A stretch of 64,000 nt of DNA from Brachynemurus nebulosus (GCA_035578155.1 JAPWDM010000060.1:330001-394000), one strand, 5' to 3'; numbered from the stretch's first letter, positions 1-63,583 are shown. Notes: generated by a model from the letters alone, not told the origin. Numbers and translations: made by a program.

Positions 1-242
1 TACATAACGTGTTATTTTGGATTCTGTAATTTTAACGTTATTGTTACAAAACTGTGTTCACTGGGTAATCTTATCCCGATTAAATGTTCCTGTGGGATTC
101 AATATTATTTAATTATATTAACAGCAAAAAATCATAGATCTTTGAAATGTTTACTAAATTGCTTACTTTGACTACTAGAACTTGTTGAAAATTTCAAAAT
201 GCAAACTAGATTATGAACTTTTAAAACTGTAGTTGGTTACAA

Positions 243-268
243 ATGCATGCATGCATGCATGATGCATA
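243..268. repeat. (ATGC)n microsatellite
   Basis: Four to five tandem copies of ATGC. Confidence 0.8.
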
Positions 269-331
269 CAATTTATTCATTATTTTATATAGGGTAGAGC
301 GGGGCTAGTTGAACATAGGTGTAAGTTGGGC

Positions 332-497
332 AATAGTTAATTTTATAATATTATAAAAATGAAATAAAATGTTCCCACGTGTAAATTAATGCTTTATCTT
401 GTTTAGAAAAGCAACTTCTAAGGAAATCGTAAAGTTTTAAGCTTTTGAGTTATGTATTTTCGATGAAATTTTTTTTTTATACGATCCCGATCCACAG
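332..497 (-). mobile_element. Fragment of the GCGGT-type MITE
   Basis: Reverse-oriented match to the middle of the elements at 20563-21134 and 38821-39313 (shared ATAATATTATAAAAATGAAA and AAGCAACTTCTAAGGAAATC). Both ends are missing. Confidence 0.65.
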
Positions 498-637
498 CAT
501 ATAGCTTTTAGTCGAATTTTTCTTTCAAAAAAATTAGACCTATACAGCCTATACGATAAGAACGGGACGAGGCGAGACTAGGGGCGCTATCCGTTTTCGG
601 ACTCGTAGAACACGCTCATGGAGAAGAAAAATGTCTG

Positions 638-639
<2 letters not shown>

Positions 640-668
<29 letters not shown>
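640..668. repeat. (TA)n array in composite repeat copy 1
   Basis: 29 bp of pure TA directly after ATGTCTGAT. Confidence 0.95.
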
Positions 669-671
<3 letters not shown>

Positions 672-945
672 CGCTACCTGTTGATATGTTGATATGTGTA
701 GCCCCCCCCCCCCCTATGGGAGCTGAAATTTGGTATGTGGGGCTCATTCCGATGCAGAACAATACTATCAAAGTGGGGTCAAATTTTGGGCAAATTTTGG
801 ATCCGACTCAACCTTTAAGGGAGTGGTGGGGGTAACAAAACAATAAAACTTTTCCAAACCGGTTGGAAATAATGTTTCGGTCAATTATCTACAACATATC
901 CAAAATTCAGCTTCTTAGCGTGATTTGGAGGGAGTGGAGAGGGAA

Positions 946-1309
946 AAAGTGTTTTGACTGCATAGAACACTAGAAGCTAACTAAAATAAAAAGGTGTAGC
1001 TCGCTTGGTGTCATTTGTTGGTCGGTCACAGCTTAAAGCATTTAGTCAGTAGGTATAGGTCACCGAATACACTACGATTGTTATGTGTTGTAAGACCATT
1101 ATTGCTTGAGCTACACGTTGATCTGTGTGATAATACTTTGTGTTTTGTAGTTGTGTGTGTGAATACGCACATAGAAGCAAACATCAAACCAACACCACTA
1201 CAAACACTGTGTACCTAAACAACATAGCAATGCGAAGTGGGGAGGATTTTACATCACTTTTCTGCTACACTTGGAATACTATGATAACAGTAGTTTTGCC
1301 CCTTGTTTG
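946..1309. repeat. ~365-bp insert in composite repeat copy 1
   Basis: This segment is absent from the equivalent position in copy 2 (near 9245). It contains GGTGTAGCTCGCTTGGTGTC near 991, which resembles the 5' part of a tRNA gene with an A-box-like core. A tRNA-derived SINE is possible, but I see no convincing B box or tail. Confidence 0.35.
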
Positions 1310-1646
1310 GCTTGATCTAACACGCCCACAGCCCTTAGAATTAACGTAGAGGGTTGAAATTCGGTACGTTGATAGAGTTCGTACCTAGGGTCTGCTTTTT
1401 GGACGTTTTAATATTTTACCCCCAGCCCCACCATTTTTAAGCTACAATCATGCTTTTTCGACGTTTTCGAAGTTTGTACCGCTCGCACAGGTCACCCAAA
1501 TAAACCTAGAGCGCTGAAACTTTGTATTCGGATTGAGTTGGTACCAAGGGGATGCCTCTTGGGGGTCTGAACTTTTAACCCTTACCCCCACCATTTTTAT
1601 ACCAAAAAGAACAAGATTTTTCTTGTTTTTTAACAGTTTCGTTCTA

Positions 1647-2431
1647 CACGGAGAGAAAATTCCTATAAAAATTATTGTGCTCAGCACTACAATCGACGTG
1701 TAAAGGACGAACATATTAAATTCTGTAAGGTAAAAATATAAAGATTATAATTAATCATAAAAAATTTAAAGGTTGGAATGTTCTTTTCGTAATATTATCT
1801 CCGTAAAATTTGTAAAACAGCACAGTAAAAAGTTCCATTACCGACAAAAAAATAATTTTTAATTGTGTTTATTAAAAAAATTTCCATGCTAACATGTTAA
1901 TAATAGAAAGAAAAAAAACGGTTGGTTGTGTTGGGATCGCTCTAATGAAATGTACCTCAATCAGCGAGTCATGGGTTACATGCGCACCATATAGGTGTGG
2001 GCTGTGGAAGAAACTTTGTCAGACAGCTCGCATCAGGCACCTTGATGCAGCTATTGTCACTTGTCAGTTGCTTTTACACTCTCTTAGGATGATGTTATCG
2101 TTTAATTCATATTTTTGTTATTTACCCATCTTTAGTATATGTATTAGAATTATATTGTTGGCCATCATTTTTGTATACATGTTTTTACAGGTTATGTGCA
2201 ACCAATATAAGGTCGCGAGTCAGATGCGCAAATGAAAGAGTACGACAACAAGAATTAAACTATAATATACATGCATAAGAATGTGATAAAAGTTGTGTTA
2301 GCACCACATTAAATTTTACCATGCTAGCACATATTTTTTATTTTGGTCGTCAATCACGCACGGATTATAGGGGAGCATAGTAATTTTTCTGAAATTTTCT
2401 CTACAAAAATTATAGGATTTTTCTCTCCGTG
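1647..2431. mobile_element. 785-bp TIR element with TA target duplication
   Basis: Ends CACGGAGAGAAAATTCCTAT and the inverse ATAGGATTTTTCTCTCCGTG, flanked by TA (1645-1646, 2432-2433). Copy 2 of the composite repeat (near 9590) is uninterrupted at the equivalent point, serving as an empty-site control. No transposase was seen. The TA duplication fits Tc1/mariner-type or related elements; class not certain. Confidence 0.75.
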
Positions 2432-2871
2432 TAGTCAAAATCTCCTCAAATAAACCTAGAGGGCTGAAATTTTGTGTATAGATTAAATTAATAGCCAGCC
2501 ACTGCTTTTTAGAGGTTTCAACTTTTAACCCTTGCCCCAACGATTTTTACGCCAATATTTCCTTGATTTTTGTGTTTTTTTTAACACGCTTAGAGGCTCT
2601 CTGAGTAAACCTAGAGGGCTGAAATTTTGTACATGTATTGAGTTGGTATCCAACTATTGCCTTGTATGGATTCCACATTACTTTTTCCCCCACTTCTCCC
2701 ATTTTTACATCGGAATTCAGTGGTATTGTTAAATGTGTTTTAAATGCATTATTTTTATTCTAAATACAAGTAGGCGTGCATTATTTTAATACTAATATAA
2801 GTAGGCAAGGTTAACTTAGAAAAAAGTGAACTAACCGTAATAAATACTGTAATTTAAAAAAATAGTATATT

Positions 2872-3050
2872 ATTCAACAAGCTGGTAATGATAGCTATTA
2901 CTCACGAAGATGAAATTGCGACACGAGCCGAGTTTGCGAGGCGAGTGTCGTAATGCATCTGAGTGAGTAATAGCCATTGCAAGCGAGTTGAATACGCTAT
3001 TTTTTCTACGACTTTTTTCTTTTCTGATTTAAATAAAATTGAATATAAAT
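2872..3050. repeat. Interspersed repeat, copy a
   Basis: Shares about 165 bp with 5217-5372, including ATTATTCAACAAGCTGGTAA, GATGAAATTGCGACACGAGC, GAGTGAGTAATAGCCATTGC and TATTTTTTCTACGACTTTTT. The downstream AT-rich tail (AAATTGAATATAAATTTTAA) is also shared. It contains short internal inverted segments. Non-coding, class unknown. Confidence 0.8.
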
Positions 3051-4128
3051 TTTAAATTAAAAGAACAAAATTTTTAATCTATCTCTAATTTCATTAATTT
3101 TTTGTATATGTATCTATGGAAACGACCAAAATAAAATTCACATTATTTTGTTTACTCTTAGATCTTATTCCACTTATTCTGTCACAGTACAGTGCGTACA
3201 ATGTATATACCTAAACAATACGTATTTGTAGAATCTAATGCTCATTTAGTCATTTTATGGGGCAAGTGGTTTTTCTTAAGGATCATTTTGAATAAAATAA
3301 TGGTAGTAAAGTTATAAAAGTGCATTTGTAAATTTTTTATTGCACAAAATATTTTTTAAATATACGGATGTTTATTTTATGTAACACATGTAATGCTTAT
3401 TTATTTTTTTAAGAGCAAGAATTCATTATCTATGTAACATTTATTTTAATAAATGCACAAAATCTATTATATTAATTCTAGTTTATATAGACTATTGCTC
3501 GAAAATAAAGAATAGTGATCATTTAGTTTATTTATTGGTACTTTTGTTTTACAATAGTTTTTCAAATGCTCTTAGTTATTTCGCATTTTGTTTAAATAGA
3601 TGCTCGTTTAATTTGTTCCCCTTAAAAAGTGCAGTTTTGAGTTAAAAACGTTTGAAGTTTTGAGTCTTGTACTAACATTCGAAAACCGAGTACTTAAAGA
3701 TTTTTCCCGGCCATAATCTATTGGGATATCATTTTTGAGGTCCTAGGGGCCACTGAAAAAAGAAAAAATCTATTTTTCGAAAATTCTGGAGAGGCCTAAC
3801 CCTGTAATAAGTAAGATATTTTTATAATTTGACTGATAATTTGATTGATCTAGTCATCCCCGTTTCGTATTTTAACTGCAGTAAATTGACCGGAGGAAGT
3901 CGTGCCGGAGATTGAAAGAATGGCGTAACCAAAAATGTTTGTCCCCTGTCATGGAATACTTCCGCGGTGCCTGCATGATAGACCGATTTCAGAATCGCTT
4001 CGCTAATTTTCTATAAATAAATACCTACAACATATTTTTTAAATGCATTGTCCGGAATTCAATCAGTCGTATAATAGTAGAATTACCTAGATGTACTTTT
4101 TTGTCTAACAGAAAACAAAAATAAATGA

Positions 4129-4657
4129 AATCCGACAAAAACAGATATCTGACGATATCTGCAAAAATGGCGCCAAGTATTTTGCGTTGATTGATATTTT
4201 AATTTTTTAAAAACAAAAATAATTGAAATCTATTGTTACGCCAAGTACAAATATAATTATAATAACTACGTTTAATACAGGTGTTATTTTAGTAATATAA
4301 TCTTGAAAAAAATAGTAAAACAAATTTTCAGAATAAAAATTTTTGTTTTACTTGGCGCAAATTTTTAACTTTTGATTAATATTAAACGAAACCTTTCTAA
4401 TTTTTCACTAATAGCAAGAGAAAATTTGTGCCAAGTAAAACAAAAATTTTTATTCTGAAAATTTGTTTTACTATTTTTTTCAAGATTATATTACTAAAAT
4501 AACACCTGTATTAAACGTAGTTATTATAATTATATTTGTACTTGGCGTAACAATAGATTTCAATTATTTTTGTTTTTAAAAAATTAAAATATCAATCAAC
4601 GCAAAATACTTGGCGCCATTTTTGCAGATATCGTCAGATATCTGTTTTTGTCGGATT
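4129..4657. repeat. Long near-perfect hairpin (237-bp arms, 55-bp loop)
   Basis: 4129-4365 is the reverse complement of 4421-4657 with almost no mismatches. Landmarks: AATCCGACAAAAACAGATAT at both outer ends, and ACTTGGCG motifs repeated in each arm. No ORF. It is probably a young foldback or MITE element. Confidence 0.92.
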
Positions 4658-4868
4658 GATATTTTTTTTTTAAAGAATCTATCGATAAGTATGCGCTAGT
4701 ATGATCAGTTGAGGCCCGGGCCCCCAGACCGGTTAAAATCGGAATGTATGCGCTCCGACTAAAATGCATTAAATTTAGTTACATTGCATTAACTTCGAAA
4801 ATTTACATAAAACGCGAATTTTACATAGAATTTTTTTTAAATTTTCGAGGTTATTTTTCAAGATACAT

Positions 4869-6182
4869 ACTAGCATTTACCCGCGGCTTCGCCCGCGTGA
4901 TTTTTGAAATTATGACATCTAGTTAAAACAAAGTGTGCTTTCATCGCGTCGCTATTGAGAAATGTTACTTTTTTCTTTGAAATTTTCTCACAAAAATAAA
5001 ATGTTTTCCCCGGATAAAAAGTAGACTGTCACATTCTTTTAACAATATGCAAAGTTCGAATGAAGTCAATGATTCTTTTTTTTATATCGTTTTAAATATA
5101 TTTCCCCACGGGAATAAGACTTCCCACAGGATTTGCAAACAATATGTAAAGTTTGAAATCAATTATCCTTTTTTTAACAGTTAGTTGTGGTTATGTATTT
5201 CATTGTTTCGTTTTATAGTATATTATTCAACAAGCTGGTAATGGTAGCTATTACTCACGAAGATGAAATTGCGACACGAGCCGAGTTTACGACGCGAGTG
5301 TCGTAAACCATCTGAGTGAGTAATAGCCATTGCAAGCGAGTAGAATACGATATTTTTTCTACGACTTTTTTCCTTTTTGATTTAAATAAAATTGAATATA
5401 AATTTTAAATAAAAAGAGTACAATTTTTAATCTATCTCTAATTTCATTAAATGTTTATATATGTACAAACGATGAAAAGAAAACACAAACTATTTTGTTT
5501 ACTTAGACGTTACTACGTAACATATATGAAATTAAAACTTACAGATATATTATTCACAAAACAATCCCAAACCTATTGAATAATGGCTAATACGGTGATT
5601 CCATTGGTCGAAAGGTATTGAGTAATGGTCATTCCTTCACACCTTTAAATAATGCCTGACTTTCTCAACAATTAACGGATATGTAATGAGTGTGTTCTTC
5701 AACAGGAGTAGAAAAAATACATTTTCCCTCGAGAATGAGTTATTTTCTCGCGGTAAAAAGTAACCTATGTTTATCGCTGTATCGTTTTTTCTGCTAACAA
5801 TATGCTAAGTTCGGACAAACTCAAAGAATCTTTTTCTGTTTCATCTAAAATATATTTTTCTACAGGAATGAGATTTCCCACGGGATTAAGATATTTTCAC
5901 AGGGTAAAAAGTAGTCTGTATCCTTTCTCACCTCTTCTGTTAACAATATACAAAGTTTAAATCAATTGTCCGTTTTTTGATAGTCAGCTATGGTAATTTA
6001 ATACATTTTCCTTCGGGAATGAAATATTTTCCCGAGATAAAAAGTAGCTTATAACCGTCTTTGTCCTGCATGTTACGTCTACGGTAGAGAGTTTCAAGTT
6101 GATTGATTAAGCTGTTGAGGCGTGAAAGCCAGTCAAACAAACAAACAAATAAACTCACTTTCGCATTTATAATATTAATTAG
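4869..6182. mobile_element. Widespread arthropod interspersed repeat (GC-rich end, GTTTGTTT end)
   Basis: Opens with ACCCGCGGCTTCGCCCGCG, continues with degenerate units containing GATAAAAAGTAGNCTRT and GTTAACAATATRCAAAGTT (about 5010, 5750, 5910, 6040), and ends with CAAACAAACAAACAAATAAA and ATAATATTAATTAGG. These motifs resemble a common non-coding repeat in many insect genomes. It is interrupted by the repeat at 5217-5460. No ORF. Confidence 0.65.
5217..5460. repeat. Interspersed repeat, copy b
   Basis: Second copy of the repeat at 2872-3050, about 90% alike over the core, including the AT-rich tail. It appears inserted inside the GC-rich-ended repeat at 4869-6182. Confidence 0.8.
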
Positions 6183-6293
6183 GATCGATAGAAAGGGTAG
6201 AATAAAACTTATAATCTATTTGTTTCAAAAATAACTTTTTAGTTTTATTGTTAAAAAATAATTATTTAGGTTTAGGTACTGATTTTAACTTAC

Positions 6294-24642
<18,349 letters not shown>

Positions 24643-25302
24643 TTTCAACGATTAATAATAATCTAATTTTAAATAACAAATTATTTTGTCATTTAAAATT
24701 TCAAAGTGTACTTAATTTTTAAAAAAATATTTGAAGTTATATATGTTAATTTATTAAATTATATTATTATTATATTATATAATTAATGGAGAAGTCTCGT
24801 AGTGTGGATAATGTAACATGTAGTTACATTTAATTAACCACATAAAAGTATGATGATCCTCTATCAGATTATGGATGTGTATTTGGTGTGTATTTGTGGA
24901 TTGCTACCTAATTCTCATAAAAATTCAGTTACAGTATTGCCCATCGTTTCTTATAAATTGCTAATGATTTTTTATGAGCTTATTCTACTTCAGCTTTTGT
25001 TATAAAATCTCATAGAAATACTTATTGTGCTTTAATTCGCAAACTCTCATAAAATCTCATAGACAATTGAAATTAATTACTTTTCTCATAGGATCTTATA
25101 AAAACGATAAAGAATATTTTTATCAGAATCTATGAGCTATTAAAGTATTGATAAAATATCATAAAATATTCGAGGGAAAATATTTTCATGCTCATAAATA
25201 CACCAGTAAATCCTACAATCTTATAAAATGAACATTTTTTTTTAATGATATTTTGTGAAGCTTTTCTAGCAGAGTATGTACGCATACATATAATTTATGG
25301 AT

Positions 25303-25361
25303 AAATTTTAGAGAATATTATTTTGGGATTTTAATCCCGGGATATTCTCTAAAATTTATCT
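25303..25361. repeat. Short hairpin
   Basis: ATAAATTTTAGAGAATATT and its inverse AATATTCTCTAAAATTTAT-like arm flank GGGATTTTAATCCC. Confidence 0.7.
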
Positions 25362-25767
25362 AATCCCGGACTCCACTCAAGTCTTACCATCAAATTGATA
25401 ACTTCATCTATTGAAATTTGCCGAACCGCATTTTATACGAAAAAAAAAAATTAAAATCACATGACTCATAATGTCTGCAGTACATTTTTTTAGTAACAGA
25501 GGCTTTTTTAACAAATCAATGAAGTTCTTTCGCATACAGATACAGAAGCGACACAAGACTAAAATTGAAAGTGGGCAAGCTAACTTTTGCGAGGCTCCCT
25601 TCTTTGGTTTTCCAAAAATTTCTCTCTGAAATATAGATGACGAGCAAAAAAAAAAAAAAAAATACATCATCCTCTTTCATTTCAGTTTTCCTAGCCTTTG
25701 TGGCGATGTGAGGTCCGAAAAGGCGGCAAGCTAAGTGCCGCCGCACATTTTGCACTTTGTAAGGTCT

Positions 25768-25905
25768 TGTTTACACAAATTTAGTAAAGTTAGTTGCTAC
25801 AAACACGCATAGAATCACGTCTAATTACTGCTTCGATGTGTTTAAACGTAATTCTATGCGTGTTTGTAGCAACTACTAATGACTACTAAGTTCGTGTTAA
25901 ATAAG
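25768..25905. repeat. Small inverted-repeat element
   Basis: AGTTGCTACAAACACGCATA near 25790 is inverted near 25870; the arms extend to TTTACACAAATTTAGTA / AACACGAACTTAGTA-like ends. About 138 bp, probable MITE. Confidence 0.75.
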
Positions 25906-26580
25906 TCCTATGGTATCGTATGAATTAAATAATAATAATAATTTGAAGAAATCGAAGAAAGAAAATTTATATAATACCACTGTGAATTTCAATTTATTTC
26001 GCATAAAATGTGGAGTAGGTGAGAGAACTACACGAGGAGAGTTCTACAGCACACTCTACGTCAAAAGTATAGACCCCCATAATGGGTGGCCGATTAATTT
26101 TGTGTCGTACTGTACTTGCCTTATCAGACTTCCGGCGACTAATTGGTCTTTAGTTATTATCAGCGTATGTGTGCGATAAGCCGTTGCTGTTTGTTGAGTC
26201 AGTTAATTAGTCTGTGCGTTGAGCGATAAGCTGTTGTTGTTTGTTGAGTTATAGTTAATTGGTCTGTGCGTGGATTTTTTATGCTCATTAAAGTTAATTG
26301 GATAGTTTTTTGAACGTTGCGCTCATTAAAGTTAATTGGGTAGTTATTTTGAGCTCATTAAAAAAATAATTGGTGCTGATAAGACATTCCAGACTTCGGA
26401 ATTGTGATATCATAGCTATTTTTAGAATTATTTTCCGCATGCATGGTGTATGAATTCGCCTCACCTATAGACAATTTTTTGTTAATCAATTTATAAAACA
26501 AAAAATTAAGCACAATACAGCTTTCATTTTTGGTACATATATTGTCAAAAAAACGCCAAACATTTTGTTGCCAGTCCCTA

Positions 26581-26874
<294 letters not shown>

Positions 26875-27129
26875 ACTTTTTTTTACAGCAGTTTCTTTAC
26901 AAAATTTGAAAACGCGCCTTATTTTTAAAAATTATAAACAATGCGCCTGTAAAATAAGAAAATACAAAGATGTCACGTTCACCGCTTTTCTTTGATGACT
27001 AACTCATAACTGACAAAATTCAGTAGCATAAATTGATCTATGACCTTGTACGGTCATAACACTGACGAAGAAATATCGAGAGGCAGCTCTGTCTAGATTT
27101 GCCCCTACTGTCTCGGTTCGCCCCAACTG
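26875..27129. mobile_element. Second copy of the pogo-like right end
   Basis: About 250 bp nearly identical to 13253-13508: shared TTTACAGCAGTTT, AACAATGCGCCTG, GATGTCACGTT, and the end CGCCCCAACTG. In both copies the segment is immediately preceded by a long (TA)n array. No left end was found nearby. Confidence 0.7.
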
Positions 27130-28106
27130 ATGGTAAAATATGATAATTTTAACCCTCTTTAAAAGAACATTTCGATTTTAACAATAAAAAAATTTTAAAA
27201 AGTGTTTTCGTTTTTCCCGGATTACGAAAAAGGGACTGAAATGGTTTTAGATGTTGATGTATCGTCCCTCCAATGCTACAGTGGGATATCTTCAAAAATG
27301 GCCATATTGAGTTGTTGACACTGTCATATTCCATTTTTCGAGTACTTTAAAATGCTATATTGAAGAATGTTGTCCGTTTGATATTAAGAAAGTTACACCA
27401 GAAAAACCAATGTTCAACGAAGTACTATTGTCCATATTTCTAAGTCGAACACTGAGATATTGACCATATCTCAATGTTCTGTTCTCAATGAAAAAATGAT
27501 ATTACATATTTTTATTTGGCATTACGTTGAGATATTTACACGATGCTGTTGTGTAATTCAACAAAGTTTTTTGAACCTGTAGAACATAAATGAAGAATAT
27601 TTCATTAAAATTAGTAAATTAACAAATTTTATTTTACTATTAGGCAATATTTTTAAGAAACCAATTTATAACCAAACGGTAATTTAAAAATCATGCGAAA
27701 ATGGTTTCTCCTGGTAATAAAATATTATATTTAGCCTTAGTTCAGCCAAATCAGACTACCAAGCGTATATCACAATTTTTATGAAAATTTAATATCAACA
27801 ACTAAATCTTAAGAATGAGTTGTAAGATGATAATAGTGATAGGGATTAATAATTCAGTATTAGTAACTACTTAATAATTTAAATTTTTGAATTAGAATCA
27901 TTATTTTTTTAAGAATTAAATTAATATTTTTTGTAAATTTGAAAATGTCACTCTGGGATATTTATAATAAAATTGCTATAATTATTCAAAAGTTCGAATT
28001 TATGTTCCTAAAACTAGTAACGACAGTAGAAAATATAATTTTGGTCTTTATAAAAGTGTTAAAATAGTTAAAATTTAATTTAAGTAGAAGTTAAAATTTA
28101 GTTTAA

Positions 28107-29462
28107 GCAGCGGAGCCCCATCACGGAAGTCGAATTTTTCCTTTCATCTTCGGTATTGAATGTCTACAAGCGAAATGTAATTAAAAGTCCACAAGCGATT
28201 TGCCATTTTGATGGTTTCAAAACTGATGATGAGTGTCCGGTTGATCGGGGCTTTAAAAAAAGGTTTTAAGTTTTTAAGGGCTGAATCTCAGTAGGTAAAT
28301 TTTAGTTTTATACCGAGCAGTTAGCAGGAAAAAAGCCAACACAATTCGTATGAAAGCATTCCTACCCATACTTATCCGCCAATTGCCTTTGTGTTTTATT
28401 TTTAAATATTAAAAAAGGACCTTAAATAGTAAACTGGAGGGCCTTTATGAAGGTATTTTTTCTTTCCAAAAAAATCCAAAATTTCTATTTTATAAATAAT
28501 AAAAATCCAAAATTCCTAATTTATAAATAAACAGTGACTTTAATAACATTTTTAAATTACTTAATATGTATGTATTTCATTTGTTATAAAAGTAAGTTCA
28601 CTTTTTTTTAAATTTTTTAAAATTACTATTCGCCTACTTTGTATTAGAATAAAAATAATGCATTTAAAACACATCTAACAATACCATCGAATTGCGATGT
28701 AAAAATGGAAGAAGTGGGGGGAAAAGTAACGTGGAATCCCTAAAAGGCACTAGCTGGATACTAACTCAATACACGTATAAAATTCCAGCCCTCCAGGTTT
28801 CCTTAGAGAGTCTCTAAACGTGTTAGAAAAAAAGCAAAAAAATCAAGAAAATATTAACGTAAAAATCGTAGGGGTAAGGGTTAAAAGTTGAAACCTCTAA
28901 AAAGTAGTGGCTGGCTATTAGCTTAACCTGTACACAAAATTTCAGCCCTCTAGGTTTATTTGGGAAGATTTTAACCCGAACGAAACTGTTAAAAAACAAG
29001 AAAAATCATGTTCTTTTTGGTATAAAAATGGTGGGGGTTGGGGTTAAAAGTCGAGACCCCCAAAAGGCACCTCCTTGATACTAACTCAATCCAAATACAA
29101 AATTTCAGCCCTCTAGATTTATTTGGATAATCTGTGCGAGTGGTACAAATTTCGAAAACGTCGAAAAAGCATGAAATTGTAACTTAGTTAAAAGCATGAA
29201 ATTGTAGCTTAGCTAAAATGAGGCGGGTGGAGGTAAAATATTAAAACCTCCAAAAAGCACAACCTAGGTACGAACTTTATCAACACACCAAATTTCAACC
29301 CTCTACGTTAATTCTGGGGGGCTGAGGGCGTGTTAGATCCAGCCAAAATCGTTTTTTCCCCCTCTACTCCCGCCAAATCATCCTAGGAAACTAAATTTTG
29401 GATATGTTATAGATAATTGACCAAAACATTATTTCCAACCGGTTTGGAAAAGTTTTATTGTT
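28107..29462 (+). repeat. Composite repeat copy 4 (forward, most complete)
   Basis: Blocks in order: P (GCGGAGCCCCATCACGGAAG), Q (to 28400), R (28405-28640), then units with AATTTCAGCCCTCTAGGTTT or variants near 28780, 28940, 29100 and 29290, ending ATTTCCAACCGGTTTGGAAA. It has no (TA)n. This copy shows the order of the family without internal insertions. Confidence 0.85.
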
Positions 29463-30343
29463 CAGACGTTTTAAGTTATCAGGCGGAGCTTCAGTTTAAC
29501 AGGAAGAGGTGGGAAACGTATATTTCAATTTGTATATTTCCATTTTTCTTCCATAAACAAATTTCTCGTTTCAAAAGTACAATTATCGAGACATAACGCT
29601 GCGTACTGCTTGCCTGCACAGCACTACCATCTGTAGATGGGGTGCCAAAATTGCGGTTTGGGGTGTTCTAAAACTGTCCATAAATTTAACACAGGGTTGA
29701 AGTTCTCTCTTCACTGATAATAGTTAGTATCCCGCTTGTCGCCAAAATTTTACGTCACAAAAATGGGAGGAGCTTCTATGGTTATATACATATTTAGAGT
29801 TTGTGTCTGTATATGTGGTATAGTTCATGTTCGTGTGTGTGAGCTCGGTAGCTGGAGGGAGATGATACGTATATCCATCACACATCGCATACATCATACA
29901 TACAATCTCCACAATGGGTCTGGTACTCTGGTGTAATATGTATGTACTCTAAGCGCTACGTATTCATGTATTAGGTACATTGTTGCAACAATCAATGTCC
30001 GAACCGAACCAAGGTGTGCGGACGACTGAACCACCTAAGCGACCTAAGATGTGACAAGCCTACAAAGAGCTCCAAGGAAGCTACACTTTTCTGATATTAG
30101 TTGGTTTCTAGTAGTTCATTGATTTAACGTGTTTAACGTCATTCACTGGCGCTACTGTTTCTTCTGCTTAAATATGTATGTCATGTATGTATCGAATGTA
30201 TGTTGAATTTATGCATTGTGTGTATTGCGTGCACGCGACCCCTAAACCCGTTACGTTAGTGTTTTGGTTAATATTTCAAACGTTGGTTTTTAGCTGAGAC
30301 CAAAAAATTTTGAATGGAACTTCTTACTTAATAATCATTCTGA

Positions 30344-62496
<32,153 letters not shown>

Positions 62497-62977
62497 GTAA
62501 GTACTTATGATTATTTCGAATAATATTTCGCTACCTTTCTGTCTTAACCTGCTATATGGTTTTTTGGCTATTTTGAGTTAGAAAGTCATACATGTACATA
62601 ATTTACTCCCCCATATGATGCACTAAGAAATATTGCAGATTTTAATTTATTAGAATTTAATTTATTAGTTAAGAAAATAATTCAAATATCACTAACAATA
62701 AGTACCTTAAATGAGTTTAAAAGAATCAAAACGACACTGTTTATTAAATTGCGTAAGATCTGACTCTGACTCGTTAAAAGTGGTCAAGTGGGAGTAAGCT
62801 GATAAATGCGAATTTATAAGAATTTTCTTGTACTACAAAATCCAAAAAAATGGGAACGCGTACTTTTTCTTAGTTAATTGTACTTTGTTTTTTTGCACAA
62901 AATTTTAAAATTACTTTATTTTCTTAAAAAACGGTGGCAACCCTACTCACCATATATACCTATAAAAAGGTATCCTA

Positions 62978-62980
<3 letters not shown>

Positions 62981-63009
<29 letters not shown>
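62981..63009. repeat. Poly(A) run
   Basis: About 29 consecutive A in myosin intron 8. No LINE or SINE was recognised immediately upstream. Confidence 0.9.
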
Positions 63010-63011
<2 letters not shown>

Positions 63012-63146
63012 ACCTATAAAACCTGTAAGTCTAGCAAGTACTTAACACATTAATATTTTTTGTATATATCAACATCTAATAGAATGTTAGGGGCTAAAGT
63101 GTGAGTTTTAATCGCCAGTGTGAAGTTTCTTGCCAGAGGGCCTTAC

Positions 63147-63148
<2 letters not shown>

Positions 63149-63229
<81 letters not shown>
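63149..63229. repeat. (TA)n array
   Basis: About 81 bp of TA in the myosin intron 8 region. Confidence 0.97.
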
Positions 63230-63230
<1 letters not shown>

Positions 63231-63377
63231 GTATTCCCCAGAATCCGAAAATGATATCATTTTCGGATTCTGGGGACCTCAAAACATATTTCTGTTATCG
63301 TCTCTGGCTTAGGTCGCGTCATGACACCTACTGTAATAGCTGAATTTCTAATTCTGGAAATTCGCTAAAAGTGTAAC
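63230..63377. repeat. MITE end adjacent to (TA)n, copy b
   Basis: Starts with the perfect hairpin CCCCAGAATCCGAAAATGAT (63236-63277, symmetric), then GTCGCGTCATGACACCTACT GTAATAGCTGAATTTC, the inverse of copy a. Confidence 0.78.
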
Positions 63378-63583
63378 ATACATAAATCTTAAATTCATAG
63401 CGATGAAAATACAGTATTTAATTTTGTGTTTCTTGCAAACTGTAGTTTTTGAGATTCGAGGTTAAGATAGAAAGGTAGCGATTTGTAACATAGGATAATG
63501 TTGAGTTTTAAGAACATAGAATTTGGAGTACCTCCATGATCCATTTTAAGCCCCATATTATTTGTATTACATATATTAACTAG

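Larger units (their letters stand above)
498..2770 (-). repeat. Composite repeat copy 1 (reverse orientation)
   Basis: Starts with a conserved leader (TAGACCTATACAGCCTATAC, CGCTATCCGTTTTCGGAC), then (TA)n at 640-668, a CCCCACTTTGATAGTATT-type block in reverse, and degenerate ~160-bp units carrying GAGGGCTGAAATTTTGT (1350, 1511, 2457, 2610). It is interrupted by inserts at about 946-1309 and 1647-2431. Related copies lie at 8790-11320, 11338-12560 and 28107-29460. No coding capacity was seen. Confidence 0.8.
1..6293. other. Left flank, probable last visible intron of the DC-STAMP gene
   Basis: Besides listed repeats, 1-242, 3051-4128 and 4658-4868 show no recognisable exon on the minus strand. 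This is why the missing C-terminal exon is placed outside the window. Confidence 0.6.

Noticed and set aside
984..1060. tRNA-like 5' sequence
   Set aside because: No complete cloverleaf or clear B box, so not called as a tRNA.
1448..1714. 88-codon minus-strand frame with a hydrophobic start
   Set aside because: It crosses the boundary between the composite repeat and the inserted 785-bp element; not a host exon.
4744..4926. 60-codon plus-strand frame
   Set aside because: Overlaps the GC-rich terminus of a non-coding interspersed repeat; no family match.
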